Shown piece by piece: positions 39,431 to 51,411 of a DNA stretch of 64,000 bases. The notes under the pieces were generated by a model. That model saw only the letters and a program-made list of their open reading frames with translations. It searched no databases and was not told the origin of the DNA. Every line of letters begins with the position of its first letter. Positions within the stretch are counted from its first letter, which is position 1. Source of the stretch: Hoplostethus atlanticus (taxonomy: Eukaryota; Chordata; Actinopteri; Trachichthyiformes; Trachichthyidae); contig JAXDDX010000004.1 in the NCBI GenBank assembly GCA_034670405.1, positions 7,512,001-7,576,000 of the forward strand. The letters are read 5' to 3'. The position numbers were made by a program, and so were the translations under genes.

Positions 39431-42400
39431 AAAATGGTGAAACGAAACAAACTCAACAGAGTATATTGTTTTGTTTTTTTAATTAATAAGGGGTTCAGGC
39501 TCCTTACACTAGGTTATACATCTCTATGTGTTGGCTTACAAACTGTTTCTGATTGGCAGCCTCGTCATAAGTCCCAGCTTTGTGAAACTCCACATATACA
39601 GCTTCTTTGAGACTGTGTCAGAGGAGGATTCAATTCTGTGGTCATTTTTTAGGCTGCAGTTTTGCAGTTTTTAGTAACTATCCTGTACGGGTGTGTGTCT
39701 GTAGTGTCTGTCTATCCCTGTTGGTGAGCTTCAACTTGTGACCACTGTTCCTCATTGATGACACAGTTTGTCAGATATTCAAGACTGTTCCTCCTAGCAT
39801 TATGCATTCTTTATTCTTTTCAGGGTCACATACACAATCCTCTCTCTCACCCAACACTGTTTATATTGTATAATATACATATTGAACAAATCTTATAGTA
39901 GGTTGAGTGCCTGATGAGAAAACAGACACATCTGCTTGTTCCTGAACCCCCAGAGATTAATGTCACGCAAGTACGCTCTCTCTGTCAAGTACAACCGGAT
40001 GTGTTCAGGGTCCGCTGGGCATGAGGCATTCATGCTTTTTGGGTGGTAGCTCAGATATGGTTCTCTAAAGTTTGTGGGTGAATCAGTGAACTTCCCTGAA
40101 ATGTTTTGCAGGAAAGAGAACCCTATTGAGAAAAGATTTGGCAGATAGTGTGTGTGTGTCAGGGTAATTCTTTCACAGTTATATGTACTCCCTGCAGATA
40201 TGCAGATCTGATGTGCTGTAATCGTTCCAATATCCTGTTCCTCTGAAATTCATTTGAAACACTCTTTTTTTCCACAGCATTCTAGCAGCTTTCTGCCAAA
40301 AACCCAATGTTTCTCCCTTAGTAGTATCTGGGGGATAGTGACTCATTGAGTCATGTCATTAGATAATGGGTTTGGAGGAGCTATTCAAATAAACACAGTT
40401 CCTGGATGTAAATGGAGGCGGGGAGTTCAGTGTTGTTTTTGTGGGGATACCAGGGGATTTCCAGCACTGCTGCAGGGCCCATCTGTTGTAGATCGAAGCA
40501 GCACCACAGAACCAGCGACCCGTACTGCAGCTGCCCTGTCACAATATTGTTTTTAAAGGTATACTGCAGCCGCCATCTGTACCTTATTGCCAGTGGCACT
40601 TGAAACAAGATATTTACAGTGCAATCCCAATACTAAATATACAGTAATCCTCAAGATGAAAGCCAATCTTGGGTTCATCATTCACTTGTTATTGCTCAAT
40701 AGGTCTGTGTCAATCCCCAGTTACCAAAGCAACGTGTAGGGTCATGTTTATGTCTGCAGGATATGCAATACTAAGCACGGTACACAGAACAATCTATACT
40801 ATTTCAATTGTATTCTCTCTGTCAATATGGCCATTAACATTACAACACTGTACTATTTCAACATGCAATTTGTCAAGCTATAACTTTAGTCAATATGTCG
40901 CCCCAGTGCTGCCACAAAATAGATATTTTGTGGGACTAGCACTAAATTAACAAGGAAAAACGTGAAAATGTCCTTGGCCTGATGATTTGCGCAGAGCTTT
41001 CAGTGAGGAAGCCATAATGCCATTATAAATTAGGGCACACACCTAGTCAGTGTGCCAAAGCAAAGCTGTTAATTATGACTTAAAATTAAAATAAATCTAA
41101 TACTGACATATTATGTCAATTATCAGCTCTGGACTCATTACAACATCATGTCAATTTGTCATGTCATGTCAAAAGTATATGGACGGTTTTAGGCAATTAT
41201 TGTAATGCTACAAAGCCATAAAGGGACACAGATTTCATCATCCTGACATCCTTGTGTGCCCCAAGTGGTTGAATCTCCAAGCCATGTAATTTATGGTGAA
41301 CATAAAGGACATTGTCTCTTTAATACACTCTCGCATGGCACTACTCTCCCTTCCTCCTTTTCCTCATCTATTCTCTCACAACCTGCACTATAGGTTGTGT
41401 ATTACCCTCATCCTATCCCCCCATCATTGTCACCCCCAGCCCATTTCCCTCGTCTCTGTGTATAATTTTCAGGAAGAAAAGAAATAGCCCCCTAAATGCT
41501 CCTATTATTTCAGTTTCAAAAAAAGTAATCAATGGTGGATGCCACCTGGATGTGCTCGCGCTGTGCGAGACGAGAGAACACGCTTACACAGAAACATGCA
41601 TCTGTACATGCATCTGTCTGTGTGTCAGACATGCAGTTGGCCTCAAGGTGTATTTTTTTCCGCTGTTTTCCTCTCTGTGACCATGCTGTATTGACTGTCT
41701 GGCTGTGGTGAGACCCAGCTGAAAAGCTCTCAGGGCTTTTAGTCGCTCCCTCATTTAGACAGCTTTGAAAAGAGGAGCTTGGCCTCTGTGGTTATCGCTG
41801 GCACGTTAGAGGGAGTGAATATAGATTTTATCCTTTCCACCTCCCACCTCTTTTTGCTCTCTGGTCTCTTTATCTATATCTCTCGCTCTTTCTCTCTCTT
41901 ACTTGCTCTCTCTCTGTCCTTGCAATAATGGCAGTGATTCATATTGGATTTCTCTATTCTCTGAAGGTGATGAGGATGAGGCATCAGAGGGCAGGATGCA
42001 AACAGTCGTGAGGCGGCAGTTTATCAAGAACAAAACCCCACAGGGGAGAGGAAGGGGCGGAGGGGTGATGATAGGGTCTACCGGAGGACAGGAAATAGCA
42101 TGGAATAGGATGGAAGCATTTCTTCTGATAGAGTCGAGAAAGAGGAGGGCATGGGGGAAAGTAGGGAACGAGATCATCCTGGGAGGTGGAGCGGGAGTTG
42201 GAGGAATGAAGGGATCTGGAAGTCCCAAAGGTGAAGGGATGAGAGAGCATGTAGAGGAGACAGTAGGATGAGCTCCACTGCACTAGGCTTCATGCCCTAG
42301 AGGCCCTGTGATGCCACATGGTGCATGAGTGGAGAGCCAGGGGCGTAGCATGGAGCTATTAGATTTGCTTCTTCTTATATTTGAAACTTCACAGCATTAA

Positions 42401-43499
42401 GAACAGTATTTGTCGCAATTATTCCAATTCAGGGAAAAAATATTCTTTTGACGCTTCCTTCCTTGAATGATTCATGTCATGAAGTGGAATAATGAATGTG
42501 TCTGTTTGATCATAGTATAGCAGGAGACTGTCAACATCTCTGAGTCCCCTCATATACCTGTACATGAGTTGTGCAGTGACACAAATAATGCAGGAGTATA
42601 TGAGACCTGTGAGAGTACGCAGATAGACAACATAAAGATAAATCTGTCAGCGGCAGATGACATAGAGGAGAAAGGATGGGTGGCAAATTGAAAGTGAATG
42701 AGGGAAGCAGGGAGAGGAAGCATCTGAATCCTCTGTCTGAGCTAACATGCCTCACTCAGAGACTCATCAATAACTTAGGCATGATGGGAAATCCTTTACC
42801 CAGCTTCTCTCCCTAGCCGCCTGCTCTATGCACGTTTTTTTGCAAAGACTTCACACGTGGTCAACACATGAACCCCATCAACCCTGTGTGACACTTCTCA
42901 CTCCTCATACACATGTAAATCATATCTATGGACTCACGTTTTCTGTTACAGCCGAGTCTCCCATTGCTCAAGTGTCTCGTTATGGATGGCTATGTATAAA
43001 ATATTGGTTGGGAGGTGGGATAAAGTTAGTTACACTTCCCAATACTGTACATATTTACACTTTAAGAGGGAGAATTAGTAAAAAAAAGAATCAGTACATT
43101 GGCAGTAAATTAGTAAAAAAGGGCTGTAGCTTTCATGAGGAGAGTCAGGTAGTTTGATATGCCAGTTTTGGTGTTCAGTGGTTTCAATGCAATTATTGTA
43201 GAAAATGTGTTTGTAAATCCCAGTATGGACCATGACGTTGAATTGGCTGGTTCGTGGAATCTGAACTGGCGCTGTGTTTCATTCGCAGTGCAACAGAAAA
43301 GGGAAGTGACAAAATATAGACTTGCAAGTGACTAAAATAGCATCATCAACATTTAAACATCAAACCATGCCTGGGGATATGTGCAAAAACTTTTATGAAG
43401 TCGTCCCAATTCTCGCAACCGATTGCAAAATAACTGGTTTTGATAGTTCAGTCTATTTCATGCATGTCAATTTTATAGGTCTAAACTATAAATACAAAC
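39431..43499. other. Intergenic region
   Basis: No gene or named repeat recognised. Includes a GT-poor AT-rich stretch at 40600-41250 and a GA-rich block at 41990-42260 whose open frames on both strands are low complexity. An exon-like segment at 41968-42050 lacks a GT donor and is rejected. Confidence 0.5.
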
Positions 43500-43672
43500 A
43501 ACTCATAAAAAACAATAACAACATGCAACCTGTGTGTATATCTGTGTGCTATATGTTGTGGTGATTTGTAATGTATTTTTATTGTACTTTTCTAATATGT
43601 TTTTATTGGAAAAACCTGTCTGCAAAACAAATTCCCCTCATGACAATAAAGTTTTGAATTGAATTGGAATGA
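43500..43672 (+). mobile_element. LINE 3' end (5'-truncated)
   Basis: Ends CAAATTCCCCTCATGACAAT AAAGTTTTGAATTGAATTGG. The CAAATTTCCCC..GACAATAAAG signature and the (GAATT)n terminal repeat are those of common fish non-LTR elements. Only the 3' UTR remains and the left edge is a guess. The tail differs from those at 15.8 and 59.9 kb, so at least three subfamilies are present. Confidence 0.65.
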
Positions 43673-43916
43673 CAGGTATCCTAGCAACAACCTATCACAG
43701 GCGAGCGGGTCCGAGATTGTTGGAGTGGATGTCGGTGCTCAGCTGTTCCTCAGTGTAACTTGTTAGTGGGTAATTAGGTCAGCTTGTTACATCAAACATT
43801 ACAGACGCTCTCGCAACCCCACACTCCGCGCAGGAGCAAGATTAAAGCAACGGCCTTCAAAAGTGTAGACAACGAGGGGACCATGAACAATTTAAAAACG
43901 TATTTTCATATTCTAT

Positions 43917-44040
43917 GTGGGAGGGAGGGTGGCTGGGTGGTGAGAGAGACCGTCATGTAACTGACAGGTCACTGGTTTGAGCCCTGCAACAGACAGCAAG
44001 TGTTCCTGAGCAAGGCACTGAGCACCACAGTCATGCTTGC
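43917..44040 (+). mobile_element. tRNA-derived SINE, degenerate
   Basis: A head like a tRNA gene: GGTGGCTGGGTGGTGAGAG as box A and GGTTTGAGCCCTG as box B, then GTTCCTGAGCAAGGCACTGA, which matches the body of widespread fish tRNA-SINEs (CCTTGAGCAAGGCACTTAAC). It is too diverged to be a working tRNA. Confidence 0.7.
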
Positions 44041-44289
44041 AATTATAGAAATTGTGAGTTTTTTGAGTTTGAATTTTGAGTTCCTTATTTAATCAAAATC
44101 AGCCTTTTCTTAACTGAAAAAAGCATCTATAAATTGTGTATCTCGTAAATGAAAATAGTTTAAAAGGAATTAGTGCAGGCGCAAAAAGAAGTCAAGAAAT
44201 CAAGCAGGTACGTAGAATCAGTAACATCAGTCTGAGAGGTAAAGTGCCAATACTGGCTGCTCCAACAAGATGATGATCCTAAGTTTTCA

Positions 44290-44790
44290 AGTCACGTCAA
44301 ATCAAGTCAACTTTATTTGTATAGCCCTAAATCACAGTTACTGTTTCAAAGGGCTTCACAACACCCACATTATGAAACAATAAATTACAACACACAACAC
44401 CCCCCAACCAGAGACCCTCACTGAGGACAAGGAAAAACTCCCAAAAAAAAAAATCTACTCAGAGAGAGATCCCCCTACCAGGACGGTCAGGTGTGCATTG
44501 GGTGCCGAAGGTGGGCAAACAAAATGGTGCATATGGAAAATGAAACACTAACAAAGTATAACAGAATAAACACAATAAGGACGCTTGGGTGGAACATCCA
44601 GATCTGCTGTGGGGCGTCAACAGCAGCTCCATCAGCATCATCATGAGAGTGGGGGACCACGAGGACACCAACACCGCCCAGCCACACACAGGAGACACTT
44701 CCATAAGTTTAGGAATTGGAACGGTCAACCAAAACCAAATCTACCAAAGAATGGCTCAGGAAGAAGAGGCTTAGTGTTTTGAATTATCCA
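44290..44790 (-). mobile_element. Common fish dispersed repeat, 3' end antisense
   Basis: Begins AAATCAAGTCAACTTTATTTGTATAGCCC (given here in part: CAACTTTATTTGTATAGCCC), followed by AATCACAGTT, AAAGGGCTTCACAA and AAGGAAAAACTCCC, then GATCCCCCTACCAGGACGG. In sense orientation this is a 3' end of the GGGCTATACAAATAAA type found at 59.87 kb. The middle is extended by non-repeat-like sequence and its right border is uncertain. Confidence 0.7.
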
Positions 44791-45006
44791 AGTCAAACCC
44801 CTGACCTAATATACCACATATTTGGATATTTTGAATAGAGTGCCAGCTAAATATTTACAATGTTTTTTTTTTACAAAAAATAAAAAATAAAATAATTTTT
44901 CCTCTAGGTTGTGTTCACTCATTTTATGTCCCCAAATGCTTACTAAGTGGGCAAGAATTTTCAATCCAGACAAAATATAGAGTATACAGTATATAGGTAT
45001 ATGTAT

Positions 45007-45018
45007 AGAGAAAGAGAG

Positions 45019-45074
<56 letters not shown>

Positions 45075-45120
45075 AGGGAGAGGGAGAAAGAAAGAGAGAG
45101 ACAGGGAGAGAGGGAGAGAG
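45007..45120 (+). repeat. (GA)n / (GGGAGA)n microsatellite
   Basis: Pure GA to about 45063, then GGGAGA and GAAA variants. Confidence 0.95.
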
Positions 45121-45238
45121 GAATGAATAAAACAGTAGGAGAATAAAACAGGAAAGATGGATGATTATTGACAGTACGCAGCCAGGTCATTCCCAGGAGG
45201 CTGCAGGGCTGCAGAGACAGGTATACACATGCGCGCGT

Positions 45239-45239
<1 letters not shown>

Positions 45240-45305
<66 letters not shown>
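45240..45305 (+). repeat. (CA)33 microsatellite
   Basis: Pure CA tract, one of the longest dinucleotide runs here. Confidence 0.97.
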
Positions 45306-45308
<3 letters not shown>

Positions 45309-45458
45309 GTACCACGAGACTTTGAACCTGGCCTTTTTTCCGTTTTGTGTGCTCTGTATCAGCTCCCTCTAAATGGGAGTGAATTTGTCCCTTTTAAATG
45401 GGACAATCACTCTCGCTCTCTGTCCTCTTTCTTAATGCATTTTGAGAGACAGCGCAAG

Positions 45459-45573
45459 CCACAGCTGGGCCACAGCCGGGCCACAACCGGGCCACAATCG
45501 GGCCACAACCGGGCCACAGCCGGGCCACAGCCGGGCCACAGCCGGGCCACAGCCGGGCCACAGCCGGGCCACA
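45459..45573 (+). repeat. 12-bp GC-rich minisatellite, about 9.5 units
   Basis: GGGCCACAGCCG units with A/G/T variants at two positions. It is open in several frames because 12 is a multiple of three. Confidence 0.96.
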
Positions 45574-45674
45574 AACACACAAACATTATCACTGTGCTGT
45601 AATTCAGGCAAGCTTCTCTTGATGAGACTTTTAACTACTGTATACGTTTTTTCCTTGTACTTATGTCTGCACAC

Positions 45675-45730
45675 CCACCTCCATTCACCCTCTCCATTCA
45701 CCCTCTCCATTCACCCTCTCCATTCACCTC
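45675..45730 (+). repeat. 13-bp minisatellite, four units
   Basis: CTCCATTCACCCT repeated, the last copy diverged. Confidence 0.95.
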
Positions 45731-47370
45731 CTTCAAAGCGAGCTATTATACAGACTCGCGCTAAGCGCTTTACTGTAATTCGTTTATGGTACAATACTGT
45801 GAAATTCTAAAGCCCTCTTTGAGTCATTACAGCATGGGGTCAACTTGGCCTTATTGTCAGAGTCAGACCTGGGTCAAATAGTAAAAGCAAATAATTGTTA
45901 GCATTTGTTTTAGCCAGTGACTACTAAAATTGACAATCAAATACTTTCTTTGTGATTGGCCAATCGTTCTGACACTCGTATTATGTACTATGTGGTCAAA
46001 GTCGCTGACTCTGGTACCTGAGTCTGCTGAAACCAAACCTGAGAACTACCTGCACTGCAATCATCACAATCAGCATTATCATCATCGGCATCGGCATCAC
46101 TATATCAATGATGATTGTGATGATGTAATGGTGAATCGTACGTGTTCAATCATCATCATCATCATCACCTTCATCACACATGCACAATAAAGGGCTCCCT
46201 GATTCTCTTGAACGCCCCAGTGACCAGCGTCCCTCCGCCTCGGTCCCTCCATCTCCATCATCTCTCTCTCCTCATCTTCCTCTACTTCCAGGATTATCGG
46301 CGAGTGGCTTTTGCCCTATTTGTTCTGGAGAGTGGCGGGAGCAAGGAGTGCTGTCCACAGACTTTGTGAGTTTGCGGTAATTAAAGCCGGATAGAGCCCT
46401 ATCAAGAAAAGCTGCTTATGTTTAATACAGTCAGCCATGCAGACACAGGCCGGCAGCGCATGGCCCAGTGTAGCGGGGAGCGGCACAGCGCACTGCCTTC
46501 ACGCCTAATCCCACCCAATGCATCAGCATGAGAGCATGAGAGCATGAAGGGGGGTGGGGACAAAAAAAAAAACGAGAGATGGGAATGGAGGGACAGTGAG
46601 AGAAAGAGAAGGGGCTTACACGTGGGACATTCAGCGAAGTTAAAGAGCATTTCATTTAGTGTGTGTACAGATCTGTGATTTGTGTGAGTGTGTGTGTGAC
46701 AGAGAGAGGGAGGACAGGGCAGTTGGGGGGGAGCGGTGTCGGGGGGGGGGGAGGCAGAGAATGAGAGGGATTTAGTTTATGGTAGATAGACTTCACTGGC
46801 TAACTCCATTGTGCTGTGGATCAGAGACACAGTGTCCTCTTCACTAAATCTGTTGGCATCTCCAGCCAGGCAGTCACTCATTCAGTCACAGTGGAACCAT
46901 ACAGTAAAATAATGCTTCAAAGCCTTATGCCCAGACAAAGCCAGACAAACTACAGCACACACGGCACACAATGTGCAGCACCTACACATACGCATGCACC
47001 ACACACACAAACCCACGCAAATGTAATATTACATTTAGTAGGAAAAACTTCAAATAAAGTGTGTCCCTGCTCCTCATGCCTTTTATATATTATGAAACAC
47101 ATGGAACTATTATAGTATGTAGTGGGCAGTAAACCCATCTCTTTATGTGCTGTTGTTCTGGTAAATGTCACGATACAGCGAAGGTGATGTATATGAACAG
47201 ACAGTCAGCCAAATTAATTCCTCATCAGCAAACTGACAGCTTTGAAGATAAAAAAAAACAAATAGGGTGTTTGGTTTAAATTTCTCAGTTGACAAGGACT
47301 TTGGTAAAGGAGAATTAATCAATAGGTGAGCAGACAAAGACGCCAGAGCAACACTTGACTATTTCCATGG
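45731..47370. other. Intergenic region with one exon-like segment
   Basis: CAT/ATC-rich patches at 46050-46170, a G-rich stretch at 46720-46752 and a possible exon at 46292-46365. Nothing else recognised. Confidence 0.5.
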
Positions 47371-47374
47371 CAGC

Positions 47375-48570
47375 AAGGCACGGCAAGTTTATTTCTATAG
47401 CACATTTTCACACAACGAGGCAATCCAAAGTGCCTTACGTAGAAAAAAGATTATTAAAAACTAGAAGAAATATAAAAGGAGGTGCAGAAAAAACATGAAA
47501 ATGAAATAAAAAGGATACAGAGGATTAAAAGAGCATTAAAGTTGCAGTGTAATAAAATAATAAAAGTAAACCCAAATGCTGAAACCCAAATTCATGAAAC
47601 ACGTATTTCATAACATCAGATCTAAAATCAGACCTGGTGCAACCCAGATTCAGACTCACCATCATTAAACACTTCTGCATTGCACTCAAGATAAGTGCAT
47701 GTTACTCAGAAGACTGCATTTTTGCAATCACTACTGGGCAAGCACTGTACATCCACACTTTGCAGCCACTTAGGAAGCACAGTTTTCAGTATTGCATAGA
47801 CATTTCTGAGTTTAGGCAGCAGTGAACAGTCTTCAACCTATTTTTTAAAGCAGTCAGGGTTGAGGGTAGTCAGGGTTGAGGGTAGTCTGATTCCTCCTGG
47901 GAGTTTGTTCCAGCTATGCGTGGCATAATAACTGAACGCTGAACTGAACCGTGTTTGGTTTTAACTCTGGGGACAGATAACAGAGCGGCCCCAGGCAACC
48001 TTAGGGGTCTAGGAGGTTCATATGGTAAAAGCAGATCAGGCCCTAAACCATTCAGTAGCAGTATTTTGAAGTTCTACAGATTTGTAGATTTGAGAGTCGT
48101 CCTCATAACTATGGTAAGCCATTTTGTTGTTTTTCATAATTCAGCCTAATTGGAGCATGAAGAGAATACGAGTGACCCAAGGATTAAACCTTGAGGAACT
48201 CCACACGTCATGCTAGTACGCTCAGATACATAGTCGCCAATAGAGACAAAGATGGGGACTACTTTGCGCCAGAGAGTCCTGCCCAGTTCTCCAGTCTGTC
48301 CAACAGTATTATATGGTCAACCGTGTCAAATGCAACACTGAGATCCAAAAAACTAGGAATGAAATTTTGCCAGCATCAGTATTAAGGCGAATGTCATTTA
48401 AAACTGTAATAAGAGCAGTCTGGTAGGGATGAAATCCAGACTGAAATGTGTCAAAACAACCAGTTGAAGTTGCTAAATTGTTGGCAGACAACTTTTTCAA
48501 TTACTTTTAGATTAGTCTAGATTAGATAGATTAGTCTGTAGTTACAATTTTTAGAGGCATCTAGGTTACA
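47375..48570 (-). mobile_element. L2-like LINE, antisense, internally deleted RT plus 3' end
   Basis: Minus-strand translation from the right gives VVxxQLSANNLA, CFDTFQSGFHPYQTALITVL, NDIRLNTDAGKISFLVF, then DTVDH-type and DYFVSIG-type remnants, MTCGVPQGLILG (RT motif 4-5 region), and YEDDSQIY in place of the YADD catalytic motif. After that it jumps to NGLGPDLLLPYEPPRPLRLP and VPRVKTKHGS, the usual C-terminus. The 3' end GCTATAGAAATAAACTTGCC plus a CCTTG-type tail lies at 47375-47440. There are several frameshifts and a large internal deletion after the YADD region; the endonuclease is absent. Confidence 0.88.
47850..47886 (+). repeat. 18-bp direct duplication
   Basis: CAGTCAGGGTTGAGGGTAGT-type unit present twice within the antisense LINE. 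Confidence 0.9.
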
Positions 48571-49783
48571 TGTTTTTAAGAGTAGTAGCAGTAAATGATA
48601 GCCTTACCAAACATCCTGAACACTGTGTGCACTACAAATAGGAACTCATTTTCTGCACGGCTTCTAATTTGACCTAATGTGTTGAAAGTAACTCCAATAC
48701 GGCTGTAGGAAATGAAGCATGGCTTCATAACATGTTTGGATAAACAATTGACTATGAAATAATTGAAATCTTTGGCTACTCATTGATTTTGGTGCTGTGA
48801 TTTTACATGGCCGAGCCACGTTAGCAGTGTGCATTTACATTACTGATTCTGAGAAGTGGAGGGGGAGTTGTCCAGCTCATGTTCTTAAATGAGAGGCGTA
48901 CACTACTGTAATTTCACAGCTGTAATGTGGCATCAAATTAGCCTTTCAGATCAATGCCTAATCTAACCTCGGCCCAGAAAAGATCTGAGTGATCCAGTCT
49001 CAAAGAAGGCTGCCAAATCTCCCAGCATCCTTAGTGGCGCTGCAGTGACGACACTTTAATAAGCTGTAAGCTCCTCTTCTGATTTAAGACAACCTGAAAT
49101 ATAACACTAATTCCCCTGATGAAGGGAATGTTATTTCTATAAATGTGACACATGTAACACAAGCTGAGGGGCGAGCGAGAGGGAGAGAAGGGGATAGTGA
49201 GAGAGATGAACAGGAGGATTTGCTTTCTGTCTAATGCACATATTTGCTGAAGCGGCTTTAGTCCGTGTCTTCTGCGCTGACCTCCTCTCCCGCTTTAAGA
49301 AATAAAATAACAGCTTTCAGTGTGATATTTCTTCCCACTTTTTCTCTCTCAAGATGTTTGATCTGTGAGCTCTTTAGAGGGTATTAGACTTCACAAAGGC
49401 GAGCTGCTGATACCCCAGGGATCAATACACCCCGACTGGTCAATTCATTACATCTGTACAGTGATTAATTAAGTTGTCCTAACGAGCGGAAGCCAGGAAC
49501 GACAGAGGATGGTAAAAGGGGCAGAGAAAAGAGGAGAGATGGCTCGCCCCGACGGGGGGGTGTGGAGTCGAGAAATTTGAGGCTTGGTAGTGATGTGGGC
49601 TTTTGAGTTTTTCATCTGTCTTCACCCCTGTCTGCTCTGTCCTTGGAGCCTTGCTGCTCATTAGAGGATGAGGAGGAAGCCGGAGACCATAGTGTGAAAT
49701 AGGAAGAGATGCTAATCCTGACAGGTTAGTCATTAGGAAGCCCTTAGAGAGAGGGAGGGAGACAGAGCAGAGGGGAGTGGAGG

Positions 49784-49818
<35 letters not shown>

Positions 49819-50058
49819 AAGGTAGCCTCGTTAATCCTTGTCTCTGCCCTGTCAGATACAATGTGAAAGAGAGTGACCTTTGACTCTAACAGCATGTTTT
49901 TTTTTGCCTTTAAATGATCGACCTCGTCTTTGTTGCTGAATGCGCCGATTGTGTGGATTTCAAACAAAAGTGTGTGGAGTTCAGTGACCCTGTCCACACC
50001 GACCTATGACCTCCCGTGACCTCAACTAATAGCAAGGCTTCTGATGTTGTTGCCATTA
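48571..50058. other. Intergenic region
   Basis: Complex stretch at 48780-49130 without repeats could be conserved. A GA tract at 49785-49815 and flanking purine-rich DNA explain the 172-residue minus-strand open frame at 49479-49997, which has no recognisable domain. Confidence 0.5.
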
Positions 50059-51411
50059 CAGTTTTTTTACAATTACTAACAACCTATATTTAAGATACTT
50101 TTTCTAAACTCTTAGCACAGCAACACACCTACATCACACAGTTAGCCAGTTAATTTTCTCCTCAAAACCACATTTTGTTCATTAAATACCAACTCTACAT
50201 TTCAAAACTTTCTCTACATACACTAACTCTATCAAAACACGGCAAACCCGATTCAATATCACATCATTCTTTCAAAACACTAGCACGTGTTTTCTATCCA
50301 AGAGGAACATATAGTCAATCATAGCACAACGACTTTCAAAATACTAACAGTTGATGGCATTACAAAAACTGCATTACTTTTCATGTTTCAGTTCTACCTG
50401 CATACAATAGACAATATGAAATCCATTGTTTCCTTTTACTGTAAACCGCTCTACATTTTTTGGTTGAGTGTTGAATGTGTGCTTTTTTAGCAACATACTA
50501 TCTAAAAGTGAATGAGTCATCTTTACTTTATAGAATGTAAAGTAGAAAAAAATAGTAAGTGACAGAATTGTAAAAGTAAAAGCTTTATTGGCAACATGAA
50601 ATTGCTGCCATCTAAAAACAAAAGAAGGCGCTCCGTGTTGTAGGGACCAATCTGGCATTTCTGCAGGACCAAACCAGCACTCGAGATTGCAGCACACAAT
50701 GGTGGCCCTTTTCCCGATGACGTTTCTTCCCCGCTGACGTGTTTTTGCCAGGTTAAACCCTGCCTCTTCATCTGGGGTCTGATTAGCCTCCAGCTCCATG
50801 ACTCTCTGAAAGAAATCAAACACAGTATGTGCAAATTCTTTTCAGTATGTCCTACTGTGTGTACTGTAACCCATGTTTACATGTAGAGTAGCATAGTGTA
50901 AAACTCACTATAGAACAAGACATATTGGATAGACACCATACCTGGACGTCTTGGTGCCGGTGCTGGTGACCCGCTCACTGTTCCTTTCAAAAGGAACTGT
51001 GTACAACTGTTTCATTCAAACTCTGTGGTTGGTCTATTTTACACTACTTAAATCAGCTATTTCTCAATGTTTCAGTGATCTGTTCATTCAGAAATGCTTA
51101 TCAGCTGTTTCAATAAAGCTTTTGAGCTGTTGTTGTTGCAGAAGTAGAGGCTTTATACTGTATTTAAGGTTTTCATTTATTTGCATGCTGTGTGCAAGCA
51201 TTTGTAAATAAGACAAGAAAGACCCATCATTTTGGTATTGGGTAAGAAAATCTAAGCATTTTAGAAACGTGTTAATTGACTGCATATTCTGTGAAAACAA
51301 CATGAATTGTGTTAAAGGTTTGATCCACAACCGACGGATGTTGTGCTAATTGTGTTTTTGAAAATGTGACAGATTGGACAAAAGGATGTTAGCGATTGTA
51401 AAAAAAAACTG
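50059..51411 (-). mobile_element. IS630/Tc1-mariner-type DNA transposon with intact ends
   Basis: 1353 bp, flanked by TA on both sides. Inverted termini CAGTTTTTTTACAATTACTA and, from the right, CAGTTTTTTTTTACAATCGC, extending about 28 bp. Minus-strand coding gives RVMELEANQTPDEEAGFNLA, KTRQRGRNVIGKRAT, and in another frame CAAISSAGLVLQKCQIGPYN, TERLLLFLD: the DEAGFNL..RRRGRN.IG.RA and GPYNT..L..FLD blocks of a fish IS630-like transposase. Several residues before DEAGF are lost and one frameshift follows RAT. A possible intron (50806-50941) has a TTTCTTTCAG acceptor and GTATGG donor. The 5' HTH half is largely missing; the copy is non-functional. Confidence 0.9.

Noticed and set aside
41968-42050. 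Exon-like stretch GDEDEASEGRMQTVVRRQF
   Set aside because: Acceptor is plausible but the right end runs into CAG/GGGAGA with no GT donor, and the block is purine-rich.
43950-43990. Possible tRNA gene (box B-like GGTTTGAGCCC)
   Set aside because: No cloverleaf and the body matches a fish tRNA-SINE; treated as a SINE.
45432-45710. Repetitive protein (GPQPGHSRAT) frames
   Set aside because: Product of the 12-bp minisatellite; frame is kept only because the unit is a multiple of three.
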